A stretch of 64,000 nt of DNA from Mycobacteroides sp. CBMA 271 (GTDB taxonomy: Bacteria > Actinomycetota > Actinomycetes > Mycobacteriales > Mycobacteriaceae), in assembly GCF_009729205.1 (NCBI RefSeq), contig NZ_VTHB01000007.1, forward strand, positions 248,001 through 312,000. Direction: 5' to 3'. Position numbers and translations under genes: made by a program. Shown here one piece after another: positions 1-8,564 of this stretch (its first letter is position 1; each line of letters opens with the position of its first letter). The notes under the pieces are model-generated. The model saw nothing but the letters and a program-made list of their open reading frames with translations, was not told the DNA's origin and searched no databases.

Positions 1-800
1 CGCTCGGCCATGCCGTGCACGTCGGTACGGCCGTCCCGCCTCAAAACGGGGACGGCAAAGCCAAGCAGCACTCCCGCCACCGTTGCATGTATCCCCGAGG
101 CGTGTACCAGCGCCCAGGCGACCACCGCCAACGGCACCAACAGCCACCATTCCCGGCGGCGGCGCTGCACCGCCAGTGCGAACAGACCGAGCGGGATGAG
201 CGCCAATCCCAGCGGCCCCCAATGCAGTTCATCGGTGTAGAAGACGGCGATCACGATGACGGCCAGCAAGTCGTCCACCACCGCCAGGGTGAGCAGGAAC
301 GTGCGCAGCGCCGAGGGCAGATGTGTGGAAATCACCGCGAGCACAGCCAGCGCGAAGGCGATATCGGTGGCCGTGGGAATCGCCCAGCCGCGCATCGCCT
401 CGGCCCCGCCGGACACGTTCACGGCGAGGTAGATGGCAGCCGGGACGAGCATGCCGCCCAGAGCTGCGACGATCGGCAGCGCCGCCCGACCAGGATCCCG
501 CAGGTCTCCTGCCACGAATTCGCGTTTGAGTTCGACACCGACGACGAAAAAGAAGATCGCGAGCAGACCGTCGGTGGCCCATCCCGCCAGCGTGAGGTTC
601 AGATGTAACTGCTCCGGCCCGACGGTGATGCTCGCCAGCCGGTAGTACCAGGAGCTCCAGGGCGAGTTGGCCCAGAGCAACGCCGCCAAGGCCGCCACGA
701 CCAACAACACGCCGCCGACGGTTTCCTGGCGCAGGATCTCGGCGACGCGTGATGATTCCGCCCACGATCCGCGGGTGAATACACGTTGGCTGAGTCGCAT
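1..800 (-). CDS. nhaA: Na+/H+ antiporter NhaA (3' end outside window)
   Basis: Electroneutrality-breaking sodium/proton exchanger of the inner membrane, NhaA family. The first 266 residues are visible; the C-terminal part lies before base 1. The start is the ATG at 800-798, giving a short polar N-terminus and then alternating hydrophobic helices. The family's ion-binding acids can be seen: Asp146 in TATDIAFAL and the adjacent pair Asp176-Asp177 in LAVVDDLLA, equivalent to Asp133 and Asp163/164 of the E. coli protein. The motif FFFVVGVELKREF near residues 83-95 is also typical. It stands about 100 bp from the next gene and shares its strand. Expected role is pH and sodium homeostasis. Confidence 0.93.
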   Translation of the reverse strand, partial: MRLSQRVFTRGSWAESSRVAEILRQETVGGVLLVVAALAALLWANSPWSSWYYRLASITVGPEQLHLNLTLAGWATDGLLAIFFFVVGVELKREFVAGDLRDPGRAALPIVAALGGMLVPAAIYLAVNVSGGAEAMRGWAIPTATDIAFALAVLAVISTHLPSALRTFLLTLAVVDDLLAVIVIAVFYTDELHWGPLGLALIPLGLFALAVQRRRREWWLLVPLAVVAWALVHASGIHATVAGVLLGFAVPVLRRDGRTDVHGMAE

Positions 801-908
801 GCTGCTGGTGTCCGTCCTCGTGTTTTCTGGCAGGGCTATAGCACCGCCGACCAGACTTCCCGGCACACCTGCTGGTTACTTTATAAGATCCTGACGCTCA
901 GCGCTCTC

Positions 909-2075
909 TCATCGGGTGAGCAGCGCGAAGCTTTCGATGTGGTGGGTCAGCGGGAACGCATCGAACACCCGCAGCTGGCGCACCTGGTATCCGCGTTCCA
1001 GATACAGACCCACATCGCGTGCGAATGCCGCTGCCTCACAGCCGATATGAATAACCCTGGGCACCTTCGCCTCGGCGATTCGTCCGATGACCTCGCGGCC
1101 AGCACCCGCCCGAGGCGGGTCCAGCACCGCCACATCGGCCTCGCCTAGATCCCGCACGGCATGGCGCACTGACCCGCAGATCATGCTCACCTGGCGCAGA
1201 TCCCCCAACGCGCCCTTGGCACAGCGGTAGGCCGGACGTGAGGTGTCCACACTCACGACACGCCCCGTGCGCCCCACCGCTTCTCCCAATGCCGCTGCGA
1301 AAACGCCGACGCCGCCGTACAGGTCCCACGCCGTCATCCCCGGTTCCAGCTCGGCCCAGTCTGCGACGAGCCGGCTGTACATACTCGCCGCGTCGCGGTG
1401 CGCCTGCCAGAAGGCCGTCACTGGCACCAACCAGTGCCGATCCCCCACCTTCTGCACCGCTACATCCTCGCCTTCGGCGATCGCGCGTCCGCGCAGCACA
1501 TGTCGGCGACCCTGATCATCCATCACAGCGTGCAGCGGCCCCTCGGAACCGAGACTTGGCTCATCCAGCCCGTCCAGCAGGCCCGGCACCACTTGAGCAC
1601 ACCGCAGATCGGTCACCAGTTCGTCGCTGTGATAGCGATGAAAGCCCGGCTGCCCCAAAGCATTCACGTCCAGACGCACCCGGGTCCGCCAACCGGTGGA
1701 GTCGCCGCTGCCCACCGGCTCGGCCACGCCCTGCCAGTCGTACTTGCCGAGCCGTGCCAATTGCTGACTGATCACATCGCCCTTGAGCTCCCGCAGATAT
1801 GCGGGATCCGCGAATGACAAGTCACAACACCCGGATTCGCCCCTACCGTGCGCGATAGGACACAGCGGTTCGATGCGATGCGGTGACGGGTCGAGGATCT
1901 CGACGGCGGCGCCGTGCCAGAAACTGGCTTGCCGGTCGTCGGTGATCTGTACCCGCACCCGCTCCCCCGGCAGCGCGTATCTGACAAAGATGACCCGTCC
2001 GTCCTGCCGGGCCACCACACTGCCGCCGTTCGCCGGGCCGCCGGTCTCGACCTCCAAGATGTCGCCGATAGTCAT
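909..2075 (-). CDS. TrmA/RumA-family SAM-dependent RNA (uracil-C5) methyltransferase
   Basis: Probable rRNA or tRNA uracil-5-methyltransferase, 388 residues, matching Rv2689c by position. An N-terminal TRAM-like beta segment (residues 1-60) is followed by a cysteine cluster (LCPIAHGRGESGCCDLSF) that resembles the 4Fe-4S site of RumA enzymes. The C-terminal half is a Rossmann methyltransferase: the SAM loop is WDLYGGVGVFAAALG, the catalytic-loop motif is VLDPPRAGAG, and the nucleophile Cys probably sits in HIGCEAAAFARD. It ends FDAFPLTHHIESFALL, a strong family signature. It starts 11 bp after the transporter gene upstream, so the two are probably co-transcribed. The exact RNA target cannot be told from sequence. 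Confidence 0.9.
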   Translation of the reverse strand: MTIGDILEVETGGPANGGSVVARQDGRVIFVRYALPGERVRVQITDDRQASFWHGAAVEILDPSPHRIEPLCPIAHGRGESGCCDLSFADPAYLRELKGDVISQQLARLGKYDWQGVAEPVGSGDSTGWRTRVRLDVNALGQPGFHRYHSDELVTDLRCAQVVPGLLDGLDEPSLGSEGPLHAVMDDQGRRHVLRGRAIAEGEDVAVQKVGDRHWLVPVTAFWQAHRDAASMYSRLVADWAELEPGMTAWDLYGGVGVFAAALGEAVGRTGRVVSVDTSRPAYRCAKGALGDLRQVSMICGSVRHAVRDLGEADVAVLDPPRAGAGREVIGRIAEAKVPRVIHIGCEAAAFARDVGLYLERGYQVRQLRVFDAFPLTHHIESFALLTR

Positions 2076-2086
2076 CTAGCGGGCCA

Positions 2087-4081
2087 TCACGAATCGAAAC
2101 CGCGCCGTGAATCGCCGGGCGCAAACTGCTCATCGAGCTCCCGGCGACGTTCGGACGAATCAAGCTGCCACGGAACCGATGTGACCATGACGTTAGGGAC
2201 GAACAGCAGACGCCCCTTGAGGCGCAGCGCGCTCTGGTTGTGCAGCACCTGTTCCCACCAATGCCCCACTACGTACTCGGGGATGAAGATGCTCACGACC
2301 GTGCGCGGCGCTTCCTTGCTGATGCGCTTGACGTAATCGAGTATTGGCCGGGTGATTTCGCGGTACGGCGAAGCGATCACCTTGAGCGGGGTGCTGATAT
2401 CGCTTGTCTCCCATTCCCGAACAAGCTCTCGCGTATCCCGATCGTCCACGCTGACAGTCACCGCTTCCAAGACATCGGGCCGGGTCACGCGGGCGTACGC
2501 GAGCGCGCGCAGCGTGGGCTGATGCACCTTGGAAACCAGGACCACCGCGTGAGTGCGGCTGGGCAGGACCACTTCTCCCTCGTGGTTGTCCAGCTCACGA
2601 GCCACCGTGTTGTAGTGCTTGTGAATCATCTTCATGAGCACGAACAACACCCCCATCGCCAGGATCGCAATCCACGCGCCGGCGAGGAATTTGGTGACCA
2701 GCACCACTAGCAGCACCGTGCCGGTCATGATGAAACCGATGGTGTTGATGATGCGCGAGCGAATCATCTTGCCGCGCATCGCCGGATCGGTCTCAGTCTT
2801 GAGCAGCCGAGTCCAGTGCCGCACCATGCCGATCTGACTGAGCGTGAAGGACACGAAGACACCGACGATGTACAGCTGAATGAGCGCGGTCACCTCGGCC
2901 TTGAATGCCACCACAAACAGGATCGCGACGGCCGACAGGAAGATGATGCCGTTGGAGAACGCCAGCCGGTCGCCGCGGGTGTGCAGCTGCCGCGGCAGGT
3001 AACGGTCTTGCGCCAGAATCGATCCGAGCACCGGGAAACCGTTGAACGCGGTGTTGGCGGCCAGCACCAGGATGAGGGCGGTCACCACAGTGATGAACAG
3101 GAACCCGATCCGGAAGTCCCCGAACACAGCCTCGGCCAGCTGGGCGACCAGCGTCTTCTGGTGGTAGTCGGCAGGCGCACCTACCAGCTGCTGGGCGGGA
3201 TCCTCCGCGATCTTGGCTCCGGTGCGTTCGGCCAACAAGATGATGCCCATGAAGAGGGTGATCGCGATGCCACCGAGTAGCAGCAGCGTCGTTGCGGCGT
3301 TACGCGACTTAGGTTTCCGGAATGCCGGCACGCCATTGCTGATTGCTTCCACACCCGTCAGGGCGGCACATCCCGAGGAGAATGACCGGGCCACCAGGAA
3401 AACCAACGCGAAGCCCATGAGGTCGTGACCCTCACCGTGCATCTCGAAGGCTGCCGATTCCGCCCTCAGCGGTGTGCCGAGAACGTAGATCTGGAACAGC
3501 CCCCAGCCCAGCATCAGGTACATCCCGATCATGAAGGCGTAGGTGGGAATCGCGAACGCGTTCCCCGACTCGCGGACACCGCGCAGGTTCATCGACATCA
3601 GGATCACGATCGCGGCGACGGCGAAGACGACCTTGTGCTGCGCCACATACGGGACGGCCGACCCAATGTTCGACATGGCCGAGGACATCGAAACAGCAAC
3701 GGTCAGCACGTAGTCCACCAGCAGCGCGCTACCGACCGTCAGACCCGCGGTATGCCCGAGGTTGGTGGTCACCACCTCGTAGTCACCTCCGCCGGAGGGG
3801 TAGGCATGCACGTTCTGCCGGTAGCTCGCGACCACCACCATCATCACGGCGGCGACGGCAAGCCCGATCCACGGCGTGAGGGCATAGGCGGACATTCCCG
3901 CGACCGAGAGCACCAGGAAGATTTCCTCGGGCGCGTACGCCACGGAAGACAGCGCGTCGGAGGCGAAAACCGGTAGCGCGATCCGCTTCGGCAGCAGGGT
4001 ATGGCCAAGGCTGTCACTGCGAAACGGTCGGCCGATTACCAGGCGCCGAGCCGCCGTCGACAGCTTGGAAAGCGTAGACAC
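2087..4081 (-). CDS. APC-superfamily permease, KimA-like K+ transporter candidate
   Basis: Integral membrane transporter of about 664 residues, ortholog of Rv2690c by position. The N-terminus carries the pattern LPVFASDALSSVAYA, which closely resembles the Bacillus KimA K+/H+ symporter. About 12 membrane helices (residues 35-490) are followed by a cytosolic domain of roughly 170 residues. Annotation often calls it an amino acid permease; the KimA likeness and the divergent RCK genes ceoB/ceoC favour potassium, but this is inference. The GTG at 4081 was chosen because it begins the conserved STLSKLSTAARRLVIGRPF stretch; a GTG at 4126 would add 15 unsupported residues. Confidence 0.85.
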   Translation of the reverse strand: MSTLSKLSTAARRLVIGRPFRSDSLGHTLLPKRIALPVFASDALSSVAYAPEEIFLVLSVAGMSAYALTPWIGLAVAAVMMVVVASYRQNVHAYPSGGGDYEVVTTNLGHTAGLTVGSALLVDYVLTVAVSMSSAMSNIGSAVPYVAQHKVVFAVAAIVILMSMNLRGVRESGNAFAIPTYAFMIGMYLMLGWGLFQIYVLGTPLRAESAAFEMHGEGHDLMGFALVFLVARSFSSGCAALTGVEAISNGVPAFRKPKSRNAATTLLLLGGIAITLFMGIILLAERTGAKIAEDPAQQLVGAPADYHQKTLVAQLAEAVFGDFRIGFLFITVVTALILVLAANTAFNGFPVLGSILAQDRYLPRQLHTRGDRLAFSNGIIFLSAVAILFVVAFKAEVTALIQLYIVGVFVSFTLSQIGMVRHWTRLLKTETDPAMRGKMIRSRIINTIGFIMTGTVLLVVLVTKFLAGAWIAILAMGVLFVLMKMIHKHYNTVARELDNHEGEVVLPSRTHAVVLVSKVHQPTLRALAYARVTRPDVLEAVTVSVDDRDTRELVREWETSDISTPLKVIASPYREITRPILDYVKRISKEAPRTVVSIFIPEYVVGHWWEQVLHNQSALRLKGRLLFVPNVMVTSVPWQLDSSERRRELDEQFAPGDSRRGFDS

Positions 4082-4201
4082 GAACGCCAACCTTAGGCCA
4101 CGCGAGCAATCGCGGTACGGTCTCACTTGACATCGCTGCGGATAGTGCCGTGACGCGGTGTCTAACTATTGCGACGAAGCCTTATCCGGAAAGGTCGACT
4201 G

Positions 4202-4894
4202 GTGCGAGTAGTGGTGATGGGCTGTGGACGCGTGGGCGCTGCGCTGGCCGGCGGCCTAGCCAGGATCGGCCACGAAGTGGCGATCATCGACAAGGAAGCA
4301 TCGGCGTTCAACCGACTCGGCCCCGAATTCACTGGCGAACGCATCGTCGGCATGGGTTTTGATCGCGATGTCCTGCTACGTGCGGGTATCGAGAGGGCGC
4401 AGGCGTTCGCCGCGGTCTCCTCCGGCGACAACTCGAACATCATCTCGGCCCGGGCGGCCCGCGAGACCTTCGGTGTCGAGCGCGTAGTGGCACGTATTTA
4501 TGACGCGAAACGCGCCGCCGTCTACGAGCGGCTGGGTATACCGACCGTCGCCACCGTGCCCTGGGCGACCGATCGGCTGCTGCATGCCCTCACCAGGGAA
4601 AGCGACACCACCAAGTGGCGTGACCCGTCCGGCTCGGTCGTCGTCACCGAGCTGACCCTGCACGAGGAATGGATCGGCAAGCGCGTCACCGCATTGGAGA
4701 CTGCCACCGGCGCACGGGCCGCCTTCATCATCCGGTTCGGCACCGGCGTCCTTCCCGACGCCAAAACGGTGATCCAGGACAGCGACGAGGTGTACGTATC
4801 CGCAGTGTCGGGCCGCGCCGCCGAAGCGATGGCGATCGCCGCACAACCGCCCGGCGAAGACGCCGACGACGAGCCGTCGGGGGCGCACCGATGA
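4202..4894 (+). CDS. ceoB: TrkA-type RCK potassium regulatory protein CeoB
   Basis: Cytosolic RCK/TrkA protein, 230 residues, that binds NAD(H) and nucleotides and gates potassium uptake. The TrkA-N Rossmann motif GCGRVGAALAGGL lies at residues 7-19; an acidic residue after the second strand (AIIDKE) fits NAD binding. The C-terminal half has a TrkA-C fold with TVIQDSDEVYVSA. The start is GTG 4202, 7 bp after the ribosome site GGAAAGG (4188-4194); it gives the usual MRVVVMGCGRVG N-terminus. It is followed at 28 bp by ceoC and read away from the KimA-like transporter, so the three genes look like one potassium module. Confidence 0.95.
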   Translation: MRVVVMGCGRVGAALAGGLARIGHEVAIIDKEASAFNRLGPEFTGERIVGMGFDRDVLLRAGIERAQAFAAVSSGDNSNIISARAARETFGVERVVARIYDAKRAAVYERLGIPTVATVPWATDRLLHALTRESDTTKWRDPSGSVVVTELTLHEEWIGKRVTALETATGARAAFIIRFGTGVLPDAKTVIQDSDEVYVSAVSGRAAEAMAIAAQPPGEDADDEPSGAHR

Positions 4895-4910
4895 GCCGCT
4901 TGCGCGAAGA
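4890..4910 (+). repeat. Dispersed 21-bp repeat, copy 1 (exact)
   Basis: Copy of the element GATGAGCCGCTTGCGCGAAG followed by A. It starts inside the ceoB stop codon and runs through the short gap to ceoC, where its GAAGAGGAG end supplies the Shine-Dalgarno sequence of ceoC. Other copies lie at 13444, 27675, 29225 and 40415. Confidence 0.8.
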
Positions 4911-4922
4911 GGAGCAGGTTTA

Positions 4923-5582
4923 GTGAAAGTTGCCATCGGTGGCGCCGGCGCCGTCGGCCGGTCGATCGCGCGCGAGCTCATCGAGAGCCGCCACGAGGTC
5001 ACCCTGCTGGAACGCAACCCCGAGCACATCGATCCCGAAGCGGTACCCGAGGCGCACTGGCGTCTTGGCGATGCCTGCGAGATCAGCCTGCTGGAGGCCG
5101 AGGAACTACACACCTTCGACGTGGTGATCGCGGCGACCGGTGACGACAAGGCCAATCTGGTGCTGAGCCTGCTGGCCAAGACCGAGTTCGCGGTCGCGCG
5201 TGTGGTGGCCCGCGTGAACGATCCCCGCAACGAGTGGCTGTTCGACGATGCCTGGGGTGTCGATGTGGCGGTGTCGACACCGCGGATGCTGGCGTCCCTC
5301 GTTGAGGAGGCTGTGGCCGTGGGCGACGTGGTGCGGCTCATGGAGTTCCGTCGTGGGCAGGCCAATCTGGTGGAGATCACGCTTCCCGACGACACGCCGT
5401 GGGGCGGTAAGCCGGTGCGCAAGCTGGAACTCCCGCGCGATGCGGTGCTGGTGGCGATTCTGCGTGGGTCGCGGGTGATCTCGGCTCAGCCCGATGAGCC
5501 GCTTGAGGGCGGCGACGAGCTGATTCTGGTCGCCACCGCGGACATCGAGGATGAGCTGCACCGGGCAGTACTGCCGGAGTAA
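4923..5582 (+). CDS. ceoC: TrkA-type RCK potassium regulatory protein CeoC
   Basis: Second RCK subunit, 219 residues, paralogous to CeoB and expected to pair with it. It begins at GTG 4923 with MKVAIGGAGAVGRSIARELI, the NAD-binding glycine loop, and has the conserved TGDDKANLVLSLLAK turn near residues 70-85. The C-terminal TrkA-C domain (about residues 135-219) ends GGDELILVATADIED. The ribosome site AGGAG, 10 bp upstream, is provided by the dispersed repeat. The gene sits 28 bp after ceoB and converges on the DUF3159 gene. It controls K+ flux rather than forming a pore; the pore partner may be the divergent KimA-like permease. Confidence 0.95.
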   Translation: MKVAIGGAGAVGRSIARELIESRHEVTLLERNPEHIDPEAVPEAHWRLGDACEISLLEAEELHTFDVVIAATGDDKANLVLSLLAKTEFAVARVVARVNDPRNEWLFDDAWGVDVAVSTPRMLASLVEEAVAVGDVVRLMEFRRGQANLVEITLPDDTPWGGKPVRKLELPRDAVLVAILRGSRVISAQPDEPLEGGDELILVATADIEDELHRAVLPE

Positions 5583-5601
5583 TCGCGCCGAGTCAGAGAG
5601 G

Positions 5602-6348
5602 CTACGCGGTCGTCTCTGGCTCGGTGGGCACCTCGGCCGCTTCTTCGGTGTGGCGTCGCACGTAGCGGATCACCAGCAGGGTGACCAACGCCCCGACGGC
5701 CGTCAGCGGCCAGCCCATCGCGATCTTCGCGCCACCCAGCCAGGCCGTGTTGCCCGCGAGGTACAGCCACTCCTGCACAACAAATCTGGTGGCGAACAAC
5801 ACAATCCATGACACCGTGGCGATATCGAACGCCGTCAGAATGCGCCGATTGTCGCGCCACGACATGTCACCAGCGGTGGCCCAGCTGTAGGCGTAGCCGA
5901 CGATCGGGCGACGGACGATGACCGACGCCAGGAACACCAGACCCCAGAAGAAGTTGGCCCAGATCCCAATGAGGAAGTAGCCCTTGGCTTCTCCGAGCAG
6001 ATAGGCGATCAGGGCGCTGATGCCGACGCTGATGAATCCGGAAATGGCCGGTTGCAGCGATTCCCGCCGAATCAGGCGCCAGATCAGAATCAGGGTCGCG
6101 GCACTCAGGGCAGCAACAATCGCCGGCATCAGGGAGGACACGCTGACCGCGACCACGAAGACGATCACCGGGATCGAGGAGTAGACGATGCCCTGCCATC
6201 CCCCGGCCTGATGCCACATCTCGTGCATCGGGGAGCTTCCCGGCTCTTCGGGTTTAGTCCCGGGCACGCTGATCCTCAGGTGCGGGCCCTCGTGCGCAGC
6301 GACGTCAGCCGAGCCGTCATATGGCTCGTGCGATGGAGTGTCTGGCAC
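5602..6348 (-). CDS. DUF3159 membrane protein
   Basis: Membrane protein of 248 residues and unknown function, matching Rv2693c by position. A polar N-terminus of about 50 residues, including the conserved HEMWHQAGGWQGIVYSSIP, precedes five or six helices (roughly residues 58-230) and a charged tail. The GTG start at 6348 follows the TAG of the OB-fold gene with no spacer at all, so translation is almost certainly coupled. It is kept next to ceoBC in mycobacteria, but no motif links it to potassium. No enzyme motif is visible. Confidence 0.85.
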   Translation of the reverse strand: MPDTPSHEPYDGSADVAAHEGPHLRISVPGTKPEEPGSSPMHEMWHQAGGWQGIVYSSIPVIVFVVAVSVSSLMPAIVAALSAATLILIWRLIRRESLQPAISGFISVGISALIAYLLGEAKGYFLIGIWANFFWGLVFLASVIVRRPIVGYAYSWATAGDMSWRDNRRILTAFDIATVSWIVLFATRFVVQEWLYLAGNTAWLGGAKIAMGWPLTAVGALVTLLVIRYVRRHTEEAAEVPTEPETTA

Positions 6349-6720
6349 CTAGCGCTGAATTTCGTAGTACGGGTTATGGATGACCTTGCCGCCATTCTCG
6401 AGCTTGCCGAGGCGCCCGCGCACCAGCAGGGTGCGCCCCGATTCGATGCCGGGGATGCGACGCTGGCCCAGCCAGACGAGAGTCACGGTGTCGGTACCGT
6501 CGAACAGCTCGGCCTTGACCCCGGCGACACAACCCTTGGAGTTGGTCTCGACGGTCCGCAAGGTGCCGCACATGGTGACTTCTTGACCACGTTGACAATC
6601 GATGACGCGCTGAGCACCAGTGGCGGCGGCGTCGTCACCAATCTTCTCGGCATCCACTTGCTCCAGGTCCTCTGTCAGTCGACGGGTTAGTCGACGCAGA
6701 TAACCGCCGGTGGTAGCCAC
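6349..6720 (-). CDS. OB-fold nucleic-acid-binding protein
   Basis: Small protein of 123 residues like Rv2694c. After a helical N-terminus (VATTGGYLRRLTRRLTEDLEQ), residues 45-120 form an OB fold: VTMCGTLRTVE, AELFDGTDTVTLVWLGQR, GRTLLVRGRLGK and the closing strand with NPYYEI. This layout resembles RecG/DnaE-type tRNA-anticodon-like OB domains that bind single strands, so a role in RNA or DNA contact is plausible but untested. The start is GTG 6720, 6 bp after AGGAG on the complementary strand. A longer frame upstream exists only because the opposite strand is coding. It abuts the DUF3159 gene. Confidence 0.85.
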   Translation of the reverse strand: MATTGGYLRRLTRRLTEDLEQVDAEKIGDDAAATGAQRVIDCQRGQEVTMCGTLRTVETNSKGCVAGVKAELFDGTDTVTLVWLGQRRIPGIESGRTLLVRGRLGKLENGGKVIHNPYYEIQR

Positions 6721-6843
6721 TTTCACTCCTGGCCTTTCAGCATGCGCAATCGATTGAGCTGTGCATCCGCCACGGTAGACCTTTGCGTCCCGCGATGCCA
6801 GGCGGCTCTCGGGGTGTCCGGCCCACCGGGCAGTATCAGGGGT

Positions 6844-7542
6844 GTGACCTTCAGCGTTCATGGCCACAAGGCAGTTCTCATGCCCGGTACCGGCTCCGAC
6901 GACGACTTCATCAAAAGGGCCTTCGGCCCTGCCTTGATCGACGCGGGAGTCACCCTGATTGCGGTGCGCCCAGAACCTCATGACCTGGTCAATGGCTATC
7001 GGCGGGCGCTCGATCGGGCGGCCAAGGATGGCCCGATCATCGTCGGCGGGGTGTCCATCGGTGCCGCTGTTGCGTTGGAGTGGGCATTGCAGAGCCCCCA
7101 TGCGACGGTCGCCGTGCTCGCGGCGATGCCCGCGTGGACGGGTGCGCCGGAGAACTCACCGGCCTCGGTGTCGGCCCGGGTCACCGCCGAATCGCTGCGA
7201 ACCGACGGATTGGCTGCGGTAACGGCCGCGATGCAGGCCGGTAGCCCCGACTGGCTTGCGGCCGAACTCACGCGCTCGTGGGCCGTGCAGTGGCCGGGTC
7301 TGCCCAACGCGATGGCGGAGGTGTCGACGTTTGTGAATCCCACCGCGGAGGATCTACGCGGGTTAACCGTGCCGTTGGCGGTGGCTGCGGCCACCGACGA
7401 CCCGATACATCCGCTGGCGGTGGGCCAGGACTGGGCGTCGTGGGCGCCGCGTGCAGCGCTGCGGACGTTCACGCTCGATCAGCTGGGCGCTGACCCGTCG
7501 CGCCTGGGTGCGGCGTGTGTCGGCGCCCTACGCGCCATCTGA
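6844..7542 (+). CDS. Alpha/beta-hydrolase-fold protein (Rv2695-like)
   Basis: Predicted cytosolic protein of 232 residues with a compact alpha/beta-hydrolase fold. The nucleophile elbow GVSIGAA (Ser near residue 77) matches G-x-S-x-G. A possible acid lies in AAATDDPIHPLAVGQ, where the His of DPIHP could also be the catalytic base. The substrate is unknown. The GTG at 6844 is preferred over an earlier ATG at 6742, because the first 34 residues of the longer frame show no conservation signals and overlap the divergent OB-fold promoter. It converges with the ECF sigma gene with one base between stop codons. Confidence 0.75.
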   Translation: MTFSVHGHKAVLMPGTGSDDDFIKRAFGPALIDAGVTLIAVRPEPHDLVNGYRRALDRAAKDGPIIVGGVSIGAAVALEWALQSPHATVAVLAAMPAWTGAPENSPASVSARVTAESLRTDGLAAVTAAMQAGSPDWLAAELTRSWAVQWPGLPNAMAEVSTFVNPTAEDLRGLTVPLAVAAATDDPIHPLAVGQDWASWAPRAALRTFTLDQLGADPSRLGAACVGALRAI

Positions 7543-7543
7543 G

Positions 7544-8425
7544 TCATAGTCCGCGCGCCGCCGGGTCTGCGGTGGCCTCGATCTTGCGCACCCGGCCGTC
7601 GTGCACCGTCAGGGTGAGCACCGCGAACAGCCTGCGCTGCGCGAACGCCAACAGCACCGGCTGCCCAAACGGTCCACCCACCAAGGTGGCGCCGTGGCCG
7701 AGATACACCAGCAGGTTGGTGGCGACGTCGGTGCGTCCGCGGTTGACCTGCGGCGGTGGTGCGGGATCTCCGATGATCGTGCCGACTCCCCACACACTGG
7801 GATCGAGCACCGCCATCAGCCCTGTCAGATCCCCGTTGGCGCACGCGGTGACGAACTGCCCGATCAGCTGCTGGTGCTCGACACCGGTCACCTCACTGGT
7901 TCGCGACGTGGACTGCTGGAATCGGGTCCGCGCGCGCCGGGCGAGCTGCCGGCAGGTGCCCACCGGGCGGCCCACAGCGGACGCGATCTCCTCGAACGGA
8001 ACGCCGAACACGTCATGCAGGACGAAGGCCACCCGCTCGCCGGGGCTGAGCGTGCGCAACACCTCCAAGAGGGCGCCGCTCACCTCATCGTCCAACGTGA
8101 CCTTGTCGGCGGGATCCGTATTCGCCGAAACATGCAGCGGTGCACTTGATTCCACCATCAATGCGTCCCCCGCCTGTTCACGACGCATCCGCGCCGAACG
8201 CAGCTGATCGAGGCACAACCGGCCGGTGACCACCGACAACCAGGCACGCGGCTCGTCGATCTCCGACTCGTCAGCGCGCGCCAGCCGCACAAAGGCCTCC
8301 TGGGCGGCATCCTCGGCGTCCCCGACATCGCCGAGCATCTGATACGCCAAGTTCACCAGGTACGGGTAATGGTCGCGCCAGGCTGCCGATACCAGCGCGT
8401 CGTGGGTAGGTGAGGAACCACTCAT
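7544..8425 (-). CDS. ECF sigma factor with C-terminal SnoaL-like domain (SigI/SigJ-like)
   Basis: RNA polymerase sigma factor of 293 residues. Region 2 spans about residues 10-80 (YLVNLAYQMLGDVGDAEDAAQEAFVRL), region 4 about 115-170 with the helix-turn-helix FGVPFEEIASAVGRPVGTCRQLARRAR. The last 110 residues form a SnoaL/NTF2-like domain as in ECF41/ECF56 groups, where it regulates the sigma factor in place of an anti-sigma. The DGGGR motif of classical ECF41 is not clear here. The divergent operon encodes an NmrA-like reductase, a usual ECF41 partner type. Its own start has a matching promoter that would make a leaderless mRNA starting at or next to ATG 8425. Confidence 0.9.
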   Translation of the reverse strand: MSGSSPTHDALVSAAWRDHYPYLVNLAYQMLGDVGDAEDAAQEAFVRLARADESEIDEPRAWLSVVTGRLCLDQLRSARMRREQAGDALMVESSAPLHVSANTDPADKVTLDDEVSGALLEVLRTLSPGERVAFVLHDVFGVPFEEIASAVGRPVGTCRQLARRARTRFQQSTSRTSEVTGVEHQQLIGQFVTACANGDLTGLMAVLDPSVWGVGTIIGDPAPPPQVNRGRTDVATNLLVYLGHGATLVGGPFGQPVLLAFAQRRLFAVLTLTVHDGRVRKIEATADPAARGL

Positions 8426-8433
8426 GTCACTAC

Positions 8434-8459
8434 GACGATTCTGCGCCCCGAAAAGTTAC
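8434..8459 (-). promoter_or_regulatory. Candidate ECF promoter for the sigma gene itself
   Basis: On the minus strand a GTAAC box (8459-8455) is followed by a 17-bp spacer and CGTC (8437-8434). The same arrangement faces the other way at 8481-8506. Starting 8-10 bases after CGTC would place the transcript start on or beside the sigma ATG, suggesting leaderless translation and positive autoregulation. Confidence 0.65.
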
Positions 8460-8480
8460 CAATCCAGCCGATCAACTCTC

Positions 8481-8506
8481 GTAACTTTCCCTGGCCGCGT
8501 CCCGTC
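8481..8506 (+). promoter_or_regulatory. Candidate ECF promoter for the reductase operon
   Basis: GTAAC at 8481-8485, 17-bp spacer, CGTC at 8503-8506; both boxes and the spacer length are identical to the divergent promoter of the sigma gene, and three bases after GTAAC (TTT) are shared too. The leader to the ATG at 8565 would be about 50 bases and contains GGAG at 8553. Confidence 0.65.
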
Positions 8507-8564
8507 GTATTCATGTGGCCGATATGGAACGCCATCCCCAACCTCCCGAAATGGAGCACCCGAC

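Noticed and set aside
229..765. Long open frame inside nhaA (178 residues)
   Set aside because: It is the shifted frame of nhaA in high-GC DNA; the true frame shows the NhaA motifs and needs no internal start.
5493..5505. 13-bp match to the dispersed repeat in ceoC
   Set aside because: GATGAGCCGCTTG only; ordinary DEPLEG codons explain it, so it is not counted as a copy.
6721..7101. 5' extension of the OB-fold gene by 127 residues
   Set aside because: It lies antisense to the hydrolase gene; the GTG at 6720 has a ribosome site and the conserved N-terminus.
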